From Candidatus Kinetoplastidibacterium crithidiae (lineage in GTDB: Bacteria > Pseudomonadota > Gammaproteobacteria > Burkholderiales > Burkholderiaceae_B), in assembly GCA_019278155.1 (NCBI GenBank), contig JADMLC010000009.1, positions 62,001-126,000 on the forward strand: a stretch of 64,000 nucleotides of DNA, given 5' to 3'. Below are positions 36,735 to 45,579 of this stretch, piece after piece. The first letter of the stretch is position 1. Each line of letters opens with the position of its first letter. The notes beneath the pieces were generated by a model. The model saw nothing but the letters and a program-made list of their open reading frames with translations. It had not been told where the DNA came from and did not search any database. Both the position numbers and the translations under genes were made by a program.

Positions 36735-37940
36735 TTATAAATTTTCTTTGATCAATTGTCCTAGCAATGATATTCCTTCCACTATTTTTTCTTCTGGAAC
36801 TGTTGCGAAACTTAATCTCATGGTGCAATTTTCTTCTGAGGAAGGGGCAATGAAGAATGGTTTTCCTGTAACGAAAGCTATGTTTCTAACAATTGCTTTT
36901 TCTAGTAATTTAGTGCTATCTATGTGTTTTGGTAAAGTGATCCACAGGAACATACCCCCTTCTGGTTTAGTCCATTGCACTCCTTTTGGGAATTCTTCTT
37001 CTAATGCTTTTAGCATGCATTGTCCTTGAGTTCGATATATATTCCTTACATTAGGCAGATGTGTTTGTAAAAATCCATCTTTAATTACTTCGTAAACTGC
37101 CATTTGTGTTAGTGTTGGAGTGTGTAAGTCTGAAGCCTGCTTCGCTTGGACAAGTTTTTTAATTATTGGCACAGGGGCTATTACATAGCCTAATCTTAGC
37201 CCTGGTGCTAAAACTTTAGAAAATGTTCCAAGTCTGATTACTGTTCCTCCCACTTCCTTTGACAAAGACAACAGGCTGGGTTGTGGTGTACCTTTATATC
37301 TCAATTCACCGTAAGGATCATCTTCAATTATTGGAATATTTAAATTAGCCATTATTTTAACTAATTCTTTTCTCCTTTCTATACTTAATGTACGTCCTGT
37401 TGGGTTTTGAAAATTTGGTAGTGCATATAAAAAACGTGAATTTGAAGCTGTTTCTTTATCTATATGTTCTGGTATTAATCCACCATTATCTGTTGGAACA
37501 GGTATGTATTTAGGTTGGTATAGTCCAAAAGACTGTAGAGCTCCTAAATAGCTTGGATTTTCAACTAATATTTTATCGCCTTCGTTTATAAGGATTTTTC
37601 CTAACAGATCAAGAGCTTGTTGAGATCCGGATACTATAAGTATTTGGTCAATATTAATTTCAGCTCCAGATGCATTCATTTCATCTGCTATCCATTGTCT
37701 TAGAGGGGTATATCCTTCAGTAGTACCATATTGTAAAGCAGTCTTACCATTTTCTGTTAAAACTTTGTTAAACGCATCCTTAACTATTTTTATTGGAAAT
37801 CCTTCAGGAGAAGGTAATCCTCCAGCAAAAGATATTATTTCTTTTTTTTCTGTTACTTTCAAAATTTCTCTTATCGCAGAGCTAGTTAATTTAATAGCTC
37901 TGTCAGCAAAGTGAAATTCAGGTTTCATTGTATTTGCCAC
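36735..37940 (-). CDS. PLP-dependent aminotransferase, class I/II (2-aminoadipate transaminase-like)
   Basis: A 401-residue fold-type I aminotransferase. GTG start at 37940 is supported by a perfect AGGAGG six bases away. Motifs: ISFAGGLPSPEGFP near the N terminus, YGTTEGYTPLRQWIADEM, SQQALDLLGKI, PNFQNPTGRTLS, EDDPYGELRY and the PLP-lysine region GTFSKVLAPGLRLGYVIAP. This pattern matches the LysN/kynurenine-aminotransferase-like group related to the MocR C-terminal domain; no HTH is present. The substrate could be an aromatic, branched or dicarboxylic amino acid. Confidence 0.85.
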   Translation of the reverse strand: MANTMKPEFHFADRAIKLTSSAIREILKVTEKKEIISFAGGLPSPEGFPIKIVKDAFNKVLTENGKTALQYGTTEGYTPLRQWIADEMNASGAEINIDQILIVSGSQQALDLLGKILINEGDKILVENPSYLGALQSFGLYQPKYIPVPTDNGGLIPEHIDKETASNSRFLYALPNFQNPTGRTLSIERRKELVKIMANLNIPIIEDDPYGELRYKGTPQPSLLSLSKEVGGTVIRLGTFSKVLAPGLRLGYVIAPVPIIKKLVQAKQASDLHTPTLTQMAVYEVIKDGFLQTHLPNVRNIYRTQGQCMLKALEEEFPKGVQWTKPEGGMFLWITLPKHIDSTKLLEKAIVRNIAFVTGKPFFIAPSSEENCTMRLSFATVPEEKIVEGISLLGQLIKENL

Positions 37941-38476
37941 AAAAATCCTCCTGTTTATTTATAAAATTTTTATTATCAACAAATTATATTTTGGAAGTGA
38001 TATTTAAAAGTTATTGTCTTTAATAAAGATAATATCATTAATATAAGATATCTTTATTATTGTTTTTTTGTAAAAATAAAACAATAATTTTTGGGTAAGT
38101 GGATGCTGTTTTATATAAATTACAAAATTTTTATTTACTAAATTATATTTAAGGCAATAGTAAATAACTTTTTTAAAGCAATCTATTATTTTTGGCTATA
38201 AAAAACAATAGATTTGCAAAAGTCAATTTGATATTAATTTTGTTATGATTTGAGATATTAGTAATCTCAAAATGATATATTAATATGAAATTATTTTGTA
38301 ACTATAATTAATTTTTTAACATTCCTTCTCATATGTCAATCTTCATAAGATATAAATTATAAATATTGACAATATTTAAATGTTGTTTTGGTTTTTTTAC
38401 TGTAATTTTATATAGACCATATTTTTGTATCAAATTCTGTTTTGTAAATTATTTTTTATTTATCTATGAGGTTGTT
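37941..38476. other. 536-base gene-free region with several inverted repeats
   Basis: No convincing reading frame. It holds at least four inverted repeats: AATAAAGATA/TATCTTTATT (38022-38031 with 38049-38058), then overlapping it ATTATTGTTTT/AAAACAATAAT (38056-38066 with 38078-38088, trailed by TTTT), an interrupted stem around AATCTATT...AATAGATT (about 38182-38214), and TTTGAGAT/ATCTCAAA (38249-38256 with 38264-38271). Promoters for the divergent aminotransferase and fmdB-type genes must also be here. Confidence 0.5.
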
Positions 38477-38746
38477 ATGCCTATTTACACCTATAAATGT
38501 ATGACATGTGGTTATGTCAATGATGTTTTACAAAAAGTGCATGAAGATCCTATTAAAATGTGCCCAGATTGTGGTAGTAGTTCATATGCTAAGCAGGTTA
38601 CAGCTCCTAGTTTTCAGTTAAAAGGAAATGGTTGGTATGTTACTGATTTTAGAGATAGCAAAAACAACAAGTCTGAAAAAGAGAAAGTAAAAAAGTCTGA
38701 AAAAGCAAATGATACTAGTAGTACTTCAGGTCCATCTAATAGTTAA
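38477..38746 (+). CDS. FmdB-family zinc ribbon protein
   Basis: An 89-residue protein from ATG 38477 (MPIYTYKCMTCGYVNDVLQKVHEDP), with GAGG just upstream; the longer track start is not supported. Two CxxC pairs (CMTCG and CPDCGS) form the FmdB/CxxC_CxxC_SSSS regulatory-type zinc ribbon, followed by SSYAKQVTAPSFQLKGNGWYVTDF and a Lys/Ser-rich tail. Function of the family is unknown. The placement just before a DUF502 gene and aspS is a conserved betaproteobacterial order. Confidence 0.92.
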   Translation: MPIYTYKCMTCGYVNDVLQKVHEDPIKMCPDCGSSSYAKQVTAPSFQLKGNGWYVTDFRDSKNNKSEKEKVKKSEKANDTSSTSGPSNS

Positions 38747-38773
38747 GTGGTTATTTACAAATGGATACTTTTC

Positions 38774-39358
38774 ATGTTAAAAAAATATTTTATTACTGGT
38801 TTATTAATTTGGGTACCTCTGGTTATTACTTTATGGGTGCTAAATTTATTGGTTAGTATTCTTGATGCATTTGTACCTAAATTTTTATCGTCACAGTCAT
38901 TATTTGGATTTAATATACCCGGATTTCAATTGATATTAGTATTTCTAGTGATTTGGATTACTGGTTTATTGGCGGCTAATTTGATTGGGCGTACTATATT
39001 GAAGTATTGGGAGTTGATATTAGGACGTATTCCGTTGGTACGTTCTATATATAATTCTGTTAAACAAGTTAGTGATACAATTTTGTCTTCTGAAAGTCAG
39101 TCATTTAGGAAGGCTGTTTTAATCCAATATCCTAGAGAGTCTTGTTGGACAATAGCTTTTCTGACTGGTATTCCTAAGGATTCGTTGATATCTGGTTTGT
39201 CTGGTAAATATGTAAGTGTTTACGTGCCGACAACACCGAATCCTACATCTGGTTATTTCCTAATTATTAATGAAAAGGAAGTAATACCTTTGAATATAAC
39301 TGTTGATAATGCTTTGAAATATATTGTATCTATGGGAGTAGTTAGTCCCAAAAATTAA
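38774..39358 (+). CDS. DUF502 membrane protein
   Basis: From ATG 38774 (MLKKYFITGLLIWVPLVITLWVLNLLVSILD) it encodes 194 residues with two N-terminal membrane segments (about residues 8-30 and 50-75) and a conserved soluble part (GRIPLVRSIYNSVKQVSDTILSSESQSFRKAVLIQYPRESCWTIAFLTG, VYVPTTPNPTSGYF). This matches the DUF502 family of unknown function. The track start is a GTG nine codons earlier; the ATG is preferred because it begins right at the membrane segment. Confidence 0.9.
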   Translation: MLKKYFITGLLIWVPLVITLWVLNLLVSILDAFVPKFLSSQSLFGFNIPGFQLILVFLVIWITGLLAANLIGRTILKYWELILGRIPLVRSIYNSVKQVSDTILSSESQSFRKAVLIQYPRESCWTIAFLTGIPKDSLISGLSGKYVSVYVPTTPNPTSGYFLIINEKEVIPLNITVDNALKYIVSMGVVSPKN

Positions 39359-39398
39359 TTATTTGTAAGTAATGTAAATATAAAATGGAGTTTTTGTA

Positions 39399-41183
39399 AT
39401 GCGTAACTGCTATGTTGGTCAGGTTTCCAATAAGTTTCTTGGTCAGAGTATTGTGTTATATGGTTGGGTTCATCGTCGTCGTGATCATGGAGGGGTAATT
39501 TTTATAGATTTGCGAGATCATACAGGGTTAATACAAATAGTTTTTGATCCCAAGAACGCTTGTTTTTCTTTAGCAGAAACACTACGTAATGAGTATTGTA
39601 TTAGTATAGAGGGTGTTGTTCGATTTCGACCTGATGGAACAAAAAACACAGATTTATTATCAGGTGATATAGAAATTGTTTGTGGTAAATTAGAAATTTT
39701 TAACCCAGCAAAATCATTACCTTTTAATTTAGATGATACTAATTTATCAGAAACCACAAGACTTTCTAACAGAGTTTTAGATTTACGAAGACCGGTGATG
39801 CAAACTAATCTAAGGACTAGATATAATGTGTCTAAGTTGGTCAGAAAATTTTTGGATGACTCTGGATTTATAGAGATTGAAACTCCTATTTTGACAAAGA
39901 GTACTCCAGAAGGAGCGCGTGATTATTTAGTTCCTTCACGTGTTCATGATGGTCATTTTTTTGCATTACCTCAATCTCCACAACTATTTAAACAAATGTT
40001 AATGGTTTCTGGATTTGATAGATATTATCAAATTACTAGGTGTTTTCGTGATGAGGACCTACGTTCTGATCGACAGCCTGAGTTTACCCAAATTGATTGT
40101 GAATTATCATTTACAAATGAGCAAGAAATACGTTCTATTTTTGAAAAAATGATCAGAAATATTTTTAAAACATTAAAAAATATTGACTTACCTGATCCAT
40201 TCCCTGTGCTTTCATGGGAAGAGGCTTTGAGTTCTTATGGTTCAGATAAACCTGATCTTCGTATTAATTTGAAGTTGTCAAATATTACAGATATTGTTAA
40301 AAATGTTGATTTTAAAATATTCTCTTCTGTTGCTTCAGATCCTAATGGTAGAGTTGTTGCTTTAAGAGTCCCTGGTGGTGCCTCCATTTCTAGGAGTGAT
40401 ATTGATAATTATACTAAGTTTGTTGGTATATATGGAGCACGTGGGTTGGCTTATATCAAAATTATCAATCTTGATAATGGACGTGATGGTATGCAATCGC
40501 CTATTATAAAAAATATTTCTGATAGTGTTCTCTCTCTATTAATAGAAAGGGTTGGGGCTCAAGATGGTGATATTATTTTCTTTGGTGCTGATAAAAGCAA
40601 GATTGTATATGATGCACTTGGAGCTTTAAGATTAAAAATAGGAAATAGCGAATTCGGTAAGAATAATGGGTTGTTTGTTAATGATTGGAAACCACTTTGG
40701 GTTGTAGACTTTCCTATGTTTGAATATGATGAGAATGATAAACGTTATGTTGCTATACATCATCCTTTTACAAGTCCTAAAGATGGCCATGATATTTTTC
40801 TAGAAGAAGGATCCTATAGTAAAGTAGTTTCCAAAGCTTATGATATGGTTTTAAATGGATGGGAGATAGGAGGAGGATCTATTCGTATTCATAAAGAAGA
40901 GATACAAAAGAAAGTATTTAAAGCGCTAAATCTTACAGAAGAAACAGCCAAAGATAGGTTTGGATTTTTATTAGATTCTTTGCAATATGGAGCTCCACCT
41001 CATGGAGGTATTGCCTTTGGTTTGGATCGATTGGTTGCTATATTGACTTCTTCTGAGTCTATTAGAGATGTGATTGCTTTTCCAAAGACACAAAGAGCTC
41101 AATGTTTGCTAACACATGCTCCTTCATTAATAGAAAATAATCAGTTAGAAGAATTGCATATATACATTAATTACAATAATTAA
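39399..41183 (+). CDS. aspS: aspartyl-tRNA synthetase
   Basis: AspRS, 594 residues, the bacterial type with an N-terminal OB anticodon domain ([28 protein letters not shown]), class II core and an inserted GAD domain (about residues 280-420). Motif 2 is [20 protein letters not shown]; motif 3 is [13 protein letters not shown]. With GatCAB encoded at the right end of the window, it may be non-discriminating, making Asp-tRNA(Asn) for amidation. That depends on whether asnS exists elsewhere. A 16-base perfect hairpin overlaps its stop. Confidence 0.97.
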   Translation: MRNCYVGQVSNKFLGQSIVLYGWVHRRRDHGGVIFIDLRDHTGLIQIVFDPKNACFSLAETLRNEYCISIEGVVRFRPDGTKNTDLLSGDIEIVCGKLEIFNPAKSLPFNLDDTNLSETTRLSNRVLDLRRPVMQTNLRTRYNVSKLVRKFLDDSGFIEIETPILTKSTPEGARDYLVPSRVHDGHFFALPQSPQLFKQMLMVSGFDRYYQITRCFRDEDLRSDRQPEFTQIDCELSFTNEQEIRSIFEKMIRNIFKTLKNIDLPDPFPVLSWEEALSSYGSDKPDLRINLKLSNITDIVKNVDFKIFSSVASDPNGRVVALRVPGGASISRSDIDNYTKFVGIYGARGLAYIKIINLDNGRDGMQSPIIKNISDSVLSLLIERVGAQDGDIIFFGADKSKIVYDALGALRLKIGNSEFGKNNGLFVNDWKPLWVVDFPMFEYDENDKRYVAIHHPFTSPKDGHDIFLEEGSYSKVVSKAYDMVLNGWEIGGGSIRIHKEEIQKKVFKALNLTEETAKDRFGFLLDSLQYGAPPHGGIAFGLDRLVAILTSSESIRDVIAFPKTQRAQCLLTHAPSLIENNQLEELHIYINYNN

Positions 41184-41199
41184 TGTATATATTTTATAT
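41158..41199 (+). terminator. AT-rich hairpin over the aspS stop
   Basis: ATATATACATTAATTA (41158-41173) and TAATTAATGTATATAT (41177-41192) make a perfect 16-base stem with a CAA loop, then TTTATAT. The aspS TAA (41181-41183) is inside the stem. Further right, ATCATCTTGGTTG (41214-41226) pairs with CAACCAGATGAT (41278-41289), with one bulged base, which may be a second terminator in the aspS/coaX convergent gap. Confidence 0.55.
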
Positions 41200-41383
41200 A
41201 AATTTTTTATGAAATCATCTTGGTTGTTAAGGATACTGTGTGTTATAACTGATACTAGTATGAAATCCAACCAGATGATAGATATTATGTAGAGATTATA
41301 GTTCTATATGATTTATTAATAATAAATCAGTTAGCTGCTTTTCATTATCTATTTAACTTGCTTGATGGTTTTTCTTGTAATAA

Positions 41384-42187
41384 TCAATTTTTTTTTAAAT
41401 CTAGTTTAGCAATGCATGCTAAGCCATCTAAAACAGGTCTATCCAAATAATTAATTTTTGTTGCTTGTTGATTAGGTAATCTATTTTCTTCTATTAATGT
41501 ACGAATTTCAGTTTCTAATTCTGGCCATACTCCTCCAGTAACATAAATTTTTGGCGCTTGTTTATAATGATGGAATGCTGCATTGTATTGATGTAATAAG
41601 GCTCCTGTTTGTGCTGCTACGATACCAGAATTTATTGCTTTTACAGTATCTGTAGGAAAATTTGTTGTGTTAGCATGAGTCATGGGCAGGTTAGCTGTGC
41701 CATTAGTTAATGCTTGTCTCATCATAAAAGTTCCTGGTAGGATAATGCCCTCTATAAATATATTGTCAGGACTTATAATATCTATAGTAGTTGCAGTACC
41801 AAAACTAGCAACAATAATAGGAGGGTGTTCTTTTGTTTGTCTAGATAGGACTCCTATCATAGAAGCCCATCTATCAGACCCTAATAATAATGGTTGTTCG
41901 TAATTATTAGTTAATCCTAATAATTTTTTTTCAGCAGAAATCCATCTTATTTTACAACCGATAGAATTTAATTCATGAGTAATTATGGATTCTCTTTGTT
42001 TGCCTGCTACATTAGATCCAATTGCATATACAGGAGTTTTTGGTAATGTAATAATCCATTGGCCAAGAGATTTTATATTTAAATTATCAAATATAGCAGC
42101 ATGAGGCTCACGATGAGCAACACTCATTCTATAATCCAACCAGCCGATTTTTATTCTACTATTACCAGAGTCAATCAGAATAATCAT
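41384..42187 (-). CDS. coaX: type III pantothenate kinase
   Basis: CoaX, 267 residues, an ASKHA-fold kinase for the first committed step of CoA synthesis. Motifs: IDSGNSRIKIGWLD (phosphate-1 loop), GSDRWASMIG, VASFGTATTIDII (with the catalytic-region Asp further on), GIILPGTFMMRQAL and VTGGVWPELE. It overlaps the 3-prime end of birA by 17 bases; birA-coaX is a standard Bordetella-type pair. Confidence 0.95.
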   Translation of the reverse strand: MIILIDSGNSRIKIGWLDYRMSVAHREPHAAIFDNLNIKSLGQWIITLPKTPVYAIGSNVAGKQRESIITHELNSIGCKIRWISAEKKLLGLTNNYEQPLLLGSDRWASMIGVLSRQTKEHPPIIVASFGTATTIDIISPDNIFIEGIILPGTFMMRQALTNGTANLPMTHANTTNFPTDTVKAINSGIVAAQTGALLHQYNAAFHHYKQAPKIYVTGGVWPELETEIRTLIEENRLPNQQATKINYLDRPVLDGLACIAKLDLKKN

Positions 42188-42983
42188 TTTTATAGTGGAT
42201 AGATATATTATCAGAATATATTGATTTTACACCAGATATTGTGTTCAAGGTTAAGTGTCCAAATTGATCTATACCATTTGCTATTCCATCTTGGATAGTT
42301 TTACTTTCTTTTTCAATTTTGATCCTTTTCCCAAATAAATAATCAATTTTCTTGAATCGTTCATAGAAATATTGTAAACCGTTCTTTTCCAAAGCAGCTA
42401 TGTCTTTGTGCCATGACTTTGATATTCTAGTTATTATTTGTATAATTTTCTCACAGTTAATAATAGGTTGATTAGTTATTTCAGATAAATCAGTGATTGG
42501 CCTATTAAGATCAGTTGACTTATCAATAGCTTTATTTAAATTAATACCTATACCTATGATTGCAAAGTAACAATTATCTTTTTTATGATCTTTAATTGTT
42601 TCTACTAGTATTCCAGAGACTTTTTTGTCATTCCATTGGATATCATTTGGCCATTTTAGTGTTAGTTGTGAATTATTATGAGATACTAATTCTTTTAATG
42701 ATTCACAAGCACTTATCCCTGCTACAATAGCAATTGATGGTAAATTAATAGGATGTATATTAATATTAAAAGCACAAGAAAATGTTAGATCATTATTGTT
42801 GCTAATCCATTTTTTTCCTTGTCTTCCTCTGCCAGCAATTTGGTTATTAGTTCCTTCCAAATATGGTGTTTTGATATCATTAGCTTTTATTTTTTTTATC
42901 AAGCTTGTGTTAGTAGAATCTGTTGATTCAGTCCATTCAATGTCATGAAACATTGGTAAGTTTTTTTTTAAAATTTGTAACAT
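42171..42983 (-). CDS. birA: biotin--acetyl-CoA-carboxylase ligase (no DNA-binding domain)
   Basis: BirA, 270 residues. Ligase core: TESTDSTNTSLI, NNQIAGRGRQGKKWISNNNDLTFSCAF (biotinyl-AMP loop), LTLKWPNDIQWNDKKVSGILVE and GIGINLN. The protein begins almost directly with the ligase domain, so the N-terminal winged-helix repressor domain of E. coli BirA (321 residues) is missing: a class I, enzyme-only ligase. It biotinylates the acetyl-CoA carboxylase carrier. Overlaps coaX. Confidence 0.93.
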   Translation of the reverse strand: MLQILKKNLPMFHDIEWTESTDSTNTSLIKKIKANDIKTPYLEGTNNQIAGRGRQGKKWISNNNDLTFSCAFNINIHPINLPSIAIVAGISACESLKELVSHNNSQLTLKWPNDIQWNDKKVSGILVETIKDHKKDNCYFAIIGIGINLNKAIDKSTDLNRPITDLSEITNQPIINCEKIIQIITRISKSWHKDIAALEKNGLQYFYERFKKIDYLFGKRIKIEKESKTIQDGIANGIDQFGHLTLNTISGVKSIYSDNISIHYKNDYSD

Positions 42984-43240
42984 ATTTTTGTAATTTTAAA
43001 TGTCTACATAAACCATCTTGATAAAAATTCTGATAATTCTAGAGAATTATATGATATTAAAGATATTATTTATTCAGGATAGAGTTTCTAGTTGGAAAGA
43101 AATATCATATTAATTTATTTGCTTCTTAGAAAGATGATGAAAAAAATACATTCTCTCATATGAAGTTGAGATAAACTTATCAAATATTAAATTTATATTT
43201 ATTTTAATGCAAATTACAACGTTTTTGGATTTTTATATTT

Positions 43241-43897
43241 ATGCTAATTAATACAACAAAGAAATTAATTGGTTCTGCTGGATTAATTGATTGTGCAGTT
43301 GAATGGCCTGAACATAAAATTCTTGGTTGGGCCTTGATATTACATCCTCATCCATTACATGGTGGTAGTCGTAATAATAAAGTGATAACCACGATTTCTA
43401 GAGAGTGCTTAAGACAAGGGATCGTAGCAATCAGGCCTAATTTTAGAGGAGTTGGTGATTCAGGTGGTTTTTTTGATAATGGCGTAGGTGAGACTAATGA
43501 TATGAGTATTCTTATGCAGCAAATTATTGATATTTACCCAGAGCTTTATGAATTACCTTGTTTTCTTGCAGGGTTTTCATTTGGATCTGCTGTTGCTGCG
43601 CAATTATATTCAAGGTTGTATGATGAGGAAAGGTCTTGTAACATAAAATGTTTAATGCTTATTGGTTCTGCTGTACAACGTTTTCAATTTAGTGAGATTC
43701 ATCTTCCAGAAAAGACTATAATTATCCATGGAGAAACAGATGAAGTTGTTCCTTTTAATGAAATGTTGGATTGGGCTAGGCCAAAATCCATACCAATTAT
43801 TATGATTCCGTCGTGTTCTCATTTTTTTCATGGGAAATTGCTATTATTGCGTGAAATGGTATCTATTTATCTGAAGTCTAGTATTATTTCATATTAA
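43241..43897 (+). CDS. alpha/beta hydrolase, COG2945 type
   Basis: A 218-residue compact alpha/beta hydrolase: LILHPHPLHGGSRNNKVITTISREC, VAIRPNFRGVGDSGGFFDNGVGE, the nucleophile elbow AGFSFGSAVA (residues about 112-121), IIHGETDEVVPF (acid) and PSCSHFFHGKL (His). This matches the COG2945 family found next to dacA in betaproteobacteria. Substrate unknown; no signal peptide. Confidence 0.88.
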   Translation: MLINTTKKLIGSAGLIDCAVEWPEHKILGWALILHPHPLHGGSRNNKVITTISRECLRQGIVAIRPNFRGVGDSGGFFDNGVGETNDMSILMQQIIDIYPELYELPCFLAGFSFGSAVAAQLYSRLYDEERSCNIKCLMLIGSAVQRFQFSEIHLPEKTIIIHGETDEVVPFNEMLDWARPKSIPIIMIPSCSHFFHGKLLLLREMVSIYLKSSIISY

Positions 43898-44009
43898 AAT
43901 GTAATAAAATTAACTTTTAATAGTAGTGATTATGAATATACGAAAACATTCTTGAGTTATGTTTTAGTTTTTTGAAAAATTAGGTTGTATTTTTAAAGTT
44001 AATTATCTG

Positions 44010-45248
44010 ATGAATTTATTATTGAGATTAGCATTTTTTATTATTTCGTTTTTTGTCTATAGTACATCTTTTTCCTCTGAAGTAGAGTTGGATGGTCATA
44101 CATCTGTTATATCTATTTCTGGAGATGCTAATAAATTGGCTATACCGGTGGTTCAGGTTTCTAGGTTACCAGTTCCTAAGATAGCTGCTAAGTCATGGAT
44201 TGTAGTTGATGTGAATAGTGAGCAAGTTTTATCATCATACAATCCTGATCTGAGATTAGAGCCAGCTTCCCTTACAAAAATTATGACGTCATATTTAGCA
44301 TTTAATGCGTTGCATGATAAACGTTTAGATTTAGATCAAAGTATAGTCCCATCAGATAAGGCATGGAAAACAGGTGGTTCAAGAATGTTTATAGAGCCTA
44401 AAATTAGGGTGTCCATTCATGAATTATTGCAGGGAGTAATAGTTCAGTCAGGCAATGATGCCTCTATCGCTTTAGCAGAGGCTATTAGTGGTGATGAAGA
44501 TTCTTTTGTGGCTCTCATGAATCAGGAAGCTAAATATCTTGGTATGAATAATAGTAATTTTATGAATTCTACAGGTTTGCCTGAAACGGATCATATAACA
44601 ACAGCAAGAGATCTATCTTTACTAGCTATTAGAATGATTAAAGATCATTCTAATTTTCTACATTATTATAAACAGAAAGAATTTAAATATAACAATATTT
44701 TGCAAACTAATCGCAATAGATTATTGTGGTCTGATAGTTCTGTTGATGGTTTAAAAACAGGATATACAGATTCTGCTGGATATTGTCTTGTTGCAACAGC
44801 CGTTCGTGGTGATAGACGTATGTTGGTTGTTTTATTGGGAGCAAATAGTGAATCTATCAGAACAGAAGAAAGTTTAAAGTTATTGAATTGGGGTTTTCAA
44901 AATTTTGATACGGTTTCTGTAAATGAGCAAACTAATGAAAGCCAAATTAAAGCAAGGGTTTGGGGTGGTACTGTAGATAAAGTTAATCTAGGTCCTATTG
45001 ATAAAGTTTGGTTGACAGTTCCAAGAAGTCGTTTGTCAGATATAAAATTTATTGTTGAACGCATAGATCCTCTTATTGCTCCTTTGCAAAAAGGTCAATT
45101 GGTTGGTAATTTGCAGTTTATTATTGATGATAGTATTTTAAAAGTTGTTCCCATAGTTTCATTGCAAAACGTAAATAAAGCTGGTTTGCTAGGAATATCT
45201 ATAGATTATATGAAAAGATGGATAGCTTCTAAATCATTCTTTAGATAA
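44010..45248 (+). CDS. dacA: D-alanyl-D-alanine carboxypeptidase (PBP5/6)
   Basis: A 412-residue low-molecular-mass PBP. Signal peptide LLLRLAFFIISFFVYSTSFSS, then SxxK in PASLTKIMTSY (residues about 87-97), SGN in VQSGNDASIAL and KTG in VDGLKTGYTDSAGYC. The C-terminal PBP5-type domain ends with an amphipathic anchor (LLGISIDYMKRWIAS). It trims the terminal D-Ala from peptidoglycan stem peptides. Followed by ybeD in the usual order. Confidence 0.96.
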   Translation: MNLLLRLAFFIISFFVYSTSFSSEVELDGHTSVISISGDANKLAIPVVQVSRLPVPKIAAKSWIVVDVNSEQVLSSYNPDLRLEPASLTKIMTSYLAFNALHDKRLDLDQSIVPSDKAWKTGGSRMFIEPKIRVSIHELLQGVIVQSGNDASIALAEAISGDEDSFVALMNQEAKYLGMNNSNFMNSTGLPETDHITTARDLSLLAIRMIKDHSNFLHYYKQKEFKYNNILQTNRNRLLWSDSSVDGLKTGYTDSAGYCLVATAVRGDRRMLVVLLGANSESIRTEESLKLLNWGFQNFDTVSVNEQTNESQIKARVWGGTVDKVNLGPIDKVWLTVPRSRLSDIKFIVERIDPLIAPLQKGQLVGNLQFIIDDSILKVVPIVSLQNVNKAGLLGISIDYMKRWIASKSFFR

Positions 45249-45258
45249 AGAAATAACT

Positions 45259-45513
45259 ATGATCGATAGTATGCATTATCCAAACTATTTTCCTATAAAG
45301 ATAATAGGAATCAATCATGATGATTTTATTCAACAAATTATGGAGTCATTGAATAATTCGAAAGTTGTCTTTGATGATAAAATTGATACTAATTTTAGTA
45401 AGTCCAAAAAATATATTAGCGTTACAGTAAATGTTTATATAAATTCAAGAGAGCATTTTATTGAAATCTATAATGAATTGAATAATATTTCACTGACCAG
45501 ATTTATTATTTGA
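45259..45513 (+). CDS. ybeD: YbeD-family protein (DUF493)
   Basis: 84 residues with a ferredoxin-like ACT-related layout: FPIKIIGINHDDFIQQIMESLNN and KYISVTVNVYINSREHFIEIYNELNNI. This matches DUF493/YbeD, a small protein of unsettled function normally found between dacA and lipB. Here lipB and lipA do not follow; convergent hslU does. It starts ten bases after dacA. Confidence 0.88.
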   Translation: MIDSMHYPNYFPIKIIGINHDDFIQQIMESLNNSKVVFDDKIDTNFSKSKKYISVTVNVYINSREHFIEIYNELNNISLTRFII

Positions 45514-45518
45514 TAAGT

Positions 45519-45567
45519 TTTTTTAATTGCTAGCGGGGTATATTGCAACGCTAGCTTGATTAAAAAA
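45519..45567. terminator. stem-loop between ybeD and hslU
   Basis: GCTAGCG (45529-45535) pairs with CGCTAGC (45549-45555), and outside an internal loop TTTTTTAAT (45519-45527) pairs with ATTAAAAAA (45559-45567). The tract order gives a long stem rather than a classic U-tail, but its place between convergent genes suggests a shared terminator or 3-prime end protector. Confidence 0.5.
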
Positions 45568-45579
45568 GTTAAGTTTATA

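Noticed and set aside
43033-43050. Palindrome ATAATTCT-AG-AGAATTAT in the birA/hydrolase gap as an operator
   Set aside because: Short AT-rich dyads are frequent here by chance; no supporting promoter or regulator.
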